This document shows, piece after piece, positions 56,052 to 64,000 of a stretch of DNA of 64,000 nt; the stretch's first letter is position 1, and each line of letters starts with the position of its first letter. A program made the translations under genes and the position numbers. This stretch comes from Thiosymbion sp942492625 (GTDB lineage: Bacteria > Pseudomonadota > Gammaproteobacteria > Chromatiales > Chromatiaceae): the NCBI GenBank assembly GCA_942492625.1, contig CALOFM010000028.1, positions 23,324 through 87,323 of the forward strand, in the 5' to 3' direction. Below the pieces are notes generated by a model, which saw only the letters and a list, made by a program, of their open reading frames with translations, did no database searches and was not told the DNA's origin.

Positions 56052-57952
56052 TTATGCCTTGCTCGCCGCGCCCAGGTCCCATTTCTCCGGGGAATGAGAG
56101 AGGCGCGAGAGCAGCATCTCGCGCTCGATCTCCATCTCCCTCGGTAAGTGATCACCGAAACGGGTGAACAACTCTTCCTGATCGTTGGCCTCCTTGCGTG
56201 CGATCTCGCGGTCGATGTTCATGATCTTGTAGTAGGACTCCTTGCTGAAATCCAGTCCGGTCCAGTCCAGGGCATCGTAAGGCGGCACCCAGCCCAGGGG
56301 GCTCTCGATGGCCCCGGCGCCTCCCCGGCAACGCTCGACGATCCACTCGAGCGCCCGCATGTTCTCGCCGAAGCCGGGCCAGATGAACTTGCCGTTCTCG
56401 TCCTTGCGGAACCAGTTGGTGCGGAAGATACGCGGCGGGGTGGCCACGCGGGAGCGGCCGATCTTCAGCCAGTGCCTCCAGTACTCGGCCATGTTGTAGC
56501 CGATGAAGGGCAGCATGGCCATGGGATCGCGGCGCATGGCCTCCTGGCCGATGGCGGCAGCCGTGGCCTCGGATCCCATGGTGGCGGCCATGTAGACCCC
56601 GTGCTCCCAGTTGTAGCCCTGATAGACGAGGGGGAAGTTGTGGCTCACCCGCCCGCCGAAGACGAAGGCGCTGATGGGTACGCCCGCAGGATCCTCCCAG
56701 GCCGGGTCGATGGATGGGCACTGGGAGGCCGGCGCGGTGAAGCGCGAGTTGGGGTGGGCGGAAGGCGTGCCGGTTCCGGGGGTCCAGTCGTTGCCCTTCC
56801 AGTCGATCGCATGCTCCGGCGGCTCCTCCGTCATGCCCTCCCACCAGATGTCCCCGTCATCGGTGAGGGCGCAGTTGGTGAAGATGGCGTTCTCCTTCAG
56901 CGACTCCATGGCGTTGGGGTTGGAGTCGTAGTTGGTGCCCGGCGCCACACCGAAGAAGCCGTACTCGGGATTGATGGCGTAAAATTTGCCATCGTCTTTG
57001 GGCTTGATCCAGGCGATGTCGTCGCCGATGGTGGTGACCTTCCAGCCCTCCATGGTCTTGGGCGGGATCAGCATGGCGAGGTTGGTCTTGCCGCAGGCGC
57101 TGGGGAAGGCCGCCGACACATAGGTCTTCTGTCCTTCGGGTGACTCTATACCTAAGATCAGCATGTGCTCGGCCAGCCAGCCGTCGTCCCTGGCCATGAC
57201 CGAGGCGATGCGCAGGGCCAGGCACTTCTTGCCCAGCAGGGCGTTGCCGCCGTAGCCGCTGCCGTAGGACCAGATCTCGCGGGTCTCCGGGAAATGGGTG
57301 ATGTACTTGTCGTCGATGCTCGGGGCGCAGGGCCAGGCGACGTCCGCCTCGCCCGGCTCCAGCGGGGCGCCGACCGAATGCATACAGGGCACGAACTCGC
57401 CGTCTGGACCCAGGACGTCCAGCACCGCCTGGCCCATGCGGGTCATGATCCGCTGGTTGGGGTCACCACGTAGGCCGAATCCGAGATCTCGAATCCGATG
57501 TGCGCAATGTCGGAGCCCAGCGGACCCATGCTGAAGGGGATCACGTACATGGTCCGCCCGTGCATACAGCCCTTGAACTTCTCCTTGAGAATTCCGCGCA
57601 TCTCTTGCGGGTCCATCCAATTGTTGGTGGGACCGGCGTCCTCCTCCTTGGCAGAGCAGATGTAGGTGCGGTTCTCGACCCGCGCCACGTCGCTGGGATG
57701 GGAGCGGGCGAGAAAGCAGTTCGGCCGCTTCTCCGGGTTCAGGCGGGTGTAGACGCCGGCTGCGACCAACTCTTCGCAGAGTCGATCGTATTCCTCCTGC
57801 GATCCGTCGCACCGGTAGACGCGATCCGGCTCGCAGAGCGCGGCCATTTCGTCAACCCATGCCAGCAGCTTTTGGTTTTTGGTGCGGGTTGCACCATCGT
57901 GGGTTACTGTCGTCTCGAACGTCTCCTCCAAATTTCTCAAGGGGCGGATCAT
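56052..57952 (-). pseudogene. pckG: GTP-type PEP carboxykinase, frameshifted
   Basis: The N-terminal 160 residues (from ATG 57952) end at AYVVT. The remaining about 470 resume at NQRIMTRMGQAV in another frame. At 57455-57464 the sequence has two more bases than needed (ACCCCAACC for ACCAACC). Everything else is intact: the P-loop with active Cys FPSACGKTNLAM, FFGVAPGTN and NWFRKDENG. Repair gives about 633 residues, the normal length. Recent mutation or sequence error are both possible. The enzyme makes PEP from oxaloacetate. Confidence 0.9.
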
Positions 57953-58089
57953 CTGAATCCGCGGAAAGTTTGGAACGGCAGATCGCAGGGTGGTGGCCGT
58001 CGATCATCCAAAAACCGGAGCAAACTGCGGGCCCATCCGCAGCAAGCGTAAACGATGTTTGGAATGGCCTTTTCCCCGGTTCCAGACAG

Positions 58090-58454
58090 CTACTCAAGAA
58101 AAATTTCCGATATTTCCGGCGACAAAGCGTTCCCACGGCCGAACCGCGCCAATTCCTTCTCTCCGGCCAGTTTGCGGGCGAGTGCGCGTCCGGCACGGTC
58201 GGCGACGCGATCGATGGCTAAAGACAGGTAGACCGCGGTCTCCTCGATGACAAGAGGTGGCAGACGGGCCGCCTCGATCCGGATTTGGGTTGTATGGGCG
58301 AGCCCGTCGCGGGAGCCGCTGACCTCTTCCAGGATGACGGCAACCCGTTCGATCCGGTCCGAGAACCTACTCAAGGCGAAGTGCATCCGCCACTCGACAT
58401 AGCCACGCAAGACCTCGGTCAGGGGGAGCCGAATGCTTGCATGGAGATTCGCAT
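58090..58454 (-). pseudogene. HPF/RaiA-family ribosome hibernation factor, frameshifted
   Basis: The N-terminus MRISMQAFGSP (ATG 58454 with AAGGGTG upstream) runs into a TGA. One more C in the C5 run at about 58426-58430 would join it to LTEVLRGYVEWRMHFALSRF and the rest of an HPF/RaiA-like fold ending at 58090 (IDRVADRAGRALARKL). Repaired length is about 121 residues. HPF proteins silence 70S ribosomes in stationary phase. As it stands only a TTG-initiated, shortened form could be made. Confidence 0.75.
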
Positions 58455-58518
58455 GACGTACACCCTTCTCGATCGGACTCTTTCGTCTGTTTAAACATAA
58501 ATGTATAGGTTTTTTGAG

Positions 58519-58535
58519 AAGAGAAAAATTCTCTT
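58519..58535 (-). other. Short inverted repeat between hpf and nhaR
   Basis: AAGAGAA and TTCTCTT form a perfect 7-bp inverted repeat around AAA. It lies in the AT-rich gap that should contain the hpf promoter (a TATACAT box is just downstream on the minus strand) and follows the nhaR stop. Terminator or operator cannot be told apart. Confidence 0.35.
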
Positions 58536-58613
58536 ATTTCGATGAAAACCACTCGGAAAAAGCGAATGATTAGGGTGGCGGACAGGCGGGGGTGCGACCG
58601 AAGCTCGATCTGC

Positions 58614-59522
58614 TTATTTTCCGCTGCTGAAGATCAGGTTGCGGGCCCGCGCACTGATGGCGACTACGGCAGGGTGCCTGAGCCGGCGCTCGGCGGAGAT
58701 CGCATAATAGCGAAACTTCAATTGTTCCGAGCGGCCGACGATTTCGACCCGGTGCTGGCCGACCACCTCGCGCTCAATCGCCGTCGGCGCGAAGAAGACG
58801 CCGGCGCCCGCCTGCCCGAAGGTCTTCATCAGGGCGCTGTCGTCGAATTCCCCAACCACCAGCGGACGGACATCCTTTCGATCGAGCCAGGCATCGAGCT
58901 CGAGACGCATGGCGGAGCTTCTTGTCGGCAACAGCAGCGGCATCCCGCTCAACGCGTCGGGGAAGTTTCCCCTGCAGCTTTCCGCCAGGACCTTTGTGGC
59001 GAAAAAGGTGGCTCCACACTCGCCCAGCAAATGGTTGAACAGACGCAGGTTCAGGCCGGGAGAGACCGGAGAGTCGGCGAGCACCAGATCGAGCTTGTGA
59101 ACGGCAAGGTTTGCCAGCAGGCTTTTGAGATTATCTTGCGTACAGACCATTCGCACTGGCTCGGGTAGTTTGAGGGCCGGATCCAGGACCTGGTAGGCGA
59201 TCAGCTTGGGCACCATGTCGGCGATGCCCACCAGGAACGACGAGACCGGGCCGCCGGGGCTCCGCTTCACCCTGTCTTCGAGTTCGGTTCCAAGCTGAAA
59301 GATTTCGTCCGCATAACTCAGGATGGCATGACCATCCTCGGTCAGCACCAGGTTTCGCCCCAGCTTGGCGAACAGCTTTGCCCCAAGCGCTTTCTCCAAC
59401 AGCCCCAACTGTCCGCTGATGGTCTGAGGCGTCAAATGCAGCAGCTCGCTGGCGCGCGCGATGCTGCCTTCCCTGGCGACCATCCAGAAATAGCGTAGAT
59501 GTTTGTAATTGAGGTGGCTCAT
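58614..59522 (-). CDS. nhaR: LysR-type regulator NhaR
   Basis: A 302-residue LysR protein that starts with the NhaR hallmark MSHLNYKHLRYFWMVAREGS and has a helix-turn-helix at about 18-40 (SIARASELLHLTPQTISGQLG). NhaR activates the sodium/proton antiporter gene nhaA in response to Na+ and other stress genes. No nhaA is in the window; the NhaD-like permease and Usp genes are candidate targets. The regulator is intact. Confidence 0.93.
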   Translation of the reverse strand: MSHLNYKHLRYFWMVAREGSIARASELLHLTPQTISGQLGLLEKALGAKLFAKLGRNLVLTEDGHAILSYADEIFQLGTELEDRVKRSPGGPVSSFLVGIADMVPKLIAYQVLDPALKLPEPVRMVCTQDNLKSLLANLAVHKLDLVLADSPVSPGLNLRLFNHLLGECGATFFATKVLAESCRGNFPDALSGMPLLLPTRSSAMRLELDAWLDRKDVRPLVVGEFDDSALMKTFGQAGAGVFFAPTAIEREVVGQHRVEIVGRSEQLKFRYYAISAERRLRHPAVVAISARARNLIFSSGK

Positions 59523-59790
59523 CGCCGGCTTTTGCTACCGATATTTTCGAAGTGTTTTTGATGAAAATACGATTTTACCTGGATTGAGGAGCGGTTTACC
59601 CTAACCTTGCGCTTATTGGTTTAAGCATCCGATCCCCGACGTACGGATTCCCGGCGGCCGCGGATCGCAGCGTCCAGAGATCGTGCGGCGGGCAAGACAG
59701 AGACACCCAACGCCGAGTGCGTCTCTGCGCCTGCCCGGCGTCCGCGCGTCGCTACTCGGCACCGACAGGTTTTCCCTCGGAGGGGGCGAA

Positions 59791-60704
59791 ATGCAGCGCT
59801 TCCAGAAGATCCTTTACATTAACGATCCCGCCAACAGGGTGGAGGCGCTGCAACGCACGCTGCGGCTCGCGCGCGTTAACGCGGCGCAATTGACCATCGC
59901 CAGCGTCACCGAGAAACTTCCCGCGTCTCTAAGCGATCTCGAGAACTCATTGCTACAACTGAAAGCGGAGGAAGCTCAATCGCTGCTGGGACAGATGCCG
60001 AAAGAAGGGATCCTTATCGAGACCGAGAATTGATTGGAATCACTTTCATCGAGATCATCAAAGAGGTTTCGCGCGCCGGCCACGACTTGGTCGTCAAGCC
60101 TGCCGAGGGACGCGGCGGCGTATCCGGGATGCTGTTCGGCAGCACCGACCGGCACCTGTTGCGGAAGTGCCCTTGCCCCGTCTGGGTCATCAAGCCTACG
60201 AAGCAGAAAACGTATGCACGTATACTCGCCGCGGTCGATCCGGACCCCGGAGAGAAGGCCAACGCCGAACTCAATACAGTGATTCTGGACTTGGCTATTT
60301 CCCTGGCGCAGCGCGAGGGGAGCGAATTGCACATCGTCCACGCCTGGCACATGCCCTACGAGTCGGCACTACGCGGCGGGCGCACCTACCTGCCGCAATT
60401 CGAGGTCGACCGGATGCTGAGCGATACCCGCAAATCCCACAAGAAATGGCTCGATGAGCTGCTCATGCACTACGACTTGCGTAACCTGTCCGCAAAGGTC
60501 CATCTGCTCAAGGGCAAGCCGGGCGATGTCATTCCGACCTTCGCGCGGAAAAAGCGCGTAGAGCTGATTGTCATGGGCACGGTGGCCCGTACCGGCATTC
60601 CCGGGTTTTTCATCGGCAACACCGCGGAGAAGACCCTCGCCGAAGTGGACTGCTCGGTTCTGGCGGTGAAGCCCAAAGCCTTCGCGACACCCGTCAAGAC
60701 ATGA
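59791..60704 (+). pseudogene. Tandem-domain universal stress protein, frameshifted
   Basis: ATG 59791 follows a GGAGGGGG site. The first frame covers residues 1-79 to IETEN and stops at 60031. The next frame resumes at 60030 with LIGITFIEIIKEV and continues to 60704 (VMGTVARTGIPGFFIGNTAEKT, VKPKAFATPVKT). A one-base loss at about 60028-60031 separates them. Repaired, it is a 300-residue UspE-like protein, paralogous to the one at 47947. Confidence 0.87.
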
Positions 60705-60818
60705 AAAGACGGACGGCCTCGGAGAGAGTCGCACAACAGAAGAGCGCAAGTATCGAACCAGTCCATGGAACCTGCACTGCAGCCGGTTCGAGACCGGGTC
60801 GCTTTAGGTAGTCCGCAG

Positions 60819-63299
<2,481 letters not shown>

Positions 63300-63422
63300 T
63301 CCCGGACCGGGGCCCAAACCCATTGAGCATGTTGAAATCCGGAAAATGGGAGACATGCGCGCGGCCCACAGCCCCGGTACCCCGCGAGGCTATGGGCCAC
63401 GGAATCGGTTCGGCTTCACTCG

Positions 63423-64000
63423 GACCCGGTCAAGGACTCGCTTGTGCCCCGGTCTCGAACTCCAGAATCACCTGCCCTACCGTCAATATGTCGCCGGGTC
63501 GCGCGCGCAGGTGGGCGATCTTGACGGACCGCCCGGCGCGCAGGATATTCTCCATCTTCATCGCCTCCACTGGGCGCAGAGGCTACGTGCCGGTCTCGAC
63601 GTCTTGTCCCTCGTTCACCGCAATGGACCGCAACAGGCCGGGCATGGGGGAGAGCAGGTACATGGACATGTCCGGCGGGACCGATCAGCACCAGACGCGC
63701 CAGGCGCGCGGCGCGGGTGTAGACGCGCAAGGTTGGGACCTCCACTTCGAGGTGGTAGAGGATGTAGCCGATGCCCTCGGGCACCACCTCGAAGCGCCCG
63801 GGGCGGGCGTTGACGGCGGTGCCCAGCACCGGGTCGCCCACCTCCCAGCCGCTGCGCACCGCGATCACCTGGCCCCCGTCGCGGAGGATGTCGAACCCCT
63901 CGGACGTCGCCTGGACGGAGACCGAGTGGTATTCGTCGTTGACCAGGACCTCCCACTCCTCGGGAATACGGAAGCGATAGCTCTGCATCTGGCCGCTGGT
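63423..64000. repeat. Direct repeat copy 2 (pccA 3' end)
   Basis: Second copy of the 40297-40873 sequence in the same orientation, cut by the window end. Differences are clustered into about six short blocks, several with length change, between fully identical stretches. Confidence 0.93.
63430..64000 (-). pseudogene. pccA: Second pccA 3' fragment, broken
   Basis: From the window edge the frame reads SYRFRIPEEWEVLVNDEYHS to YTRAARLARL, as in copy 1 with several changed residues. A two-base loss at about 63680-63690 shifts the frame, and an in-frame TAG (about 63583) precedes the EAMKMEN biotinyl motif. The stop TGA at 63430 is conserved. The upstream part of the gene is outside the window, so I cannot say whether the ATP-grasp domain is intact there. 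Confidence 0.85.

Overview
The window is GC-rich DNA from a Gammaproteobacterium. UbiK, ComM/YifB, a torF-like porin with glnK and amtB, NhaR, tandem-domain universal stress proteins and a GTP-type PEP carboxykinase fit a Chromatiales-like (sulfur-oxidising or purple sulfur) lineage. That placement is inference; no rRNA gene is present to test it. An ArsR regulator with the cysteine spacing of persulfide sensors points the same way.

Bases 1-24.7 kb are a cell-surface region. A type I secretion ATPase (cut by the window edge) and its HlyD adaptor are followed by two methyltransferases, an acyltransferase and a secreted CAP-domain protein. On the other strand a FecR-domain protein, a CHASE2 cyclase, a TPR/outer-membrane protein and an RTX S-layer-like protein are collinear. 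Next come a glycan operon (GNAT-like protein, double GT2 glycosyltransferase, PIG-L deacetylase), a Crp/Fnr regulator, a Wzm/Wzt-type exporter, an ISNCY-like transposase split by a small MITE-like insert, and a GDP-fucose synthase gene with two in-frame stops.

Bases 24.9-39.9 kb are mostly intact housekeeping and regulation: a hybrid kinase / response regulator / ArsR operon, an M20 amidohydrolase, torF-glnK-amtB with a sigma-54 promoter and NtrC-like sites, ubiK-comM, an Mla-type lipid transport operon, and a frameshifted lipoprotein hydrolase.

Bases 40.3-64 kb are heavily eroded. Propionyl-CoA carboxylase genes are truncated or internally deleted. One transposase gene holds a group II intron. 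Fragments of a LysR regulator, class II aldolase, ion channel, universal stress protein, aspartate aminotransferase and malate dehydrogenase lie between intact genes (Usp, two Ca2+-type P-ATPases, diheme cytochrome c, NhaD-like permease, CBS protein, NhaR). pckG, hpf and a second Usp gene carry frameshifts. The last 578 bases repeat the pccA 3' end seen at 40.3 kb, so about 23 kb is bracketed by direct repeats. Whether the many lesions are real decay or sequence errors cannot be settled from the window; internal deletions and the MITE cannot be base-calling errors, while the homopolymer frameshifts could be.
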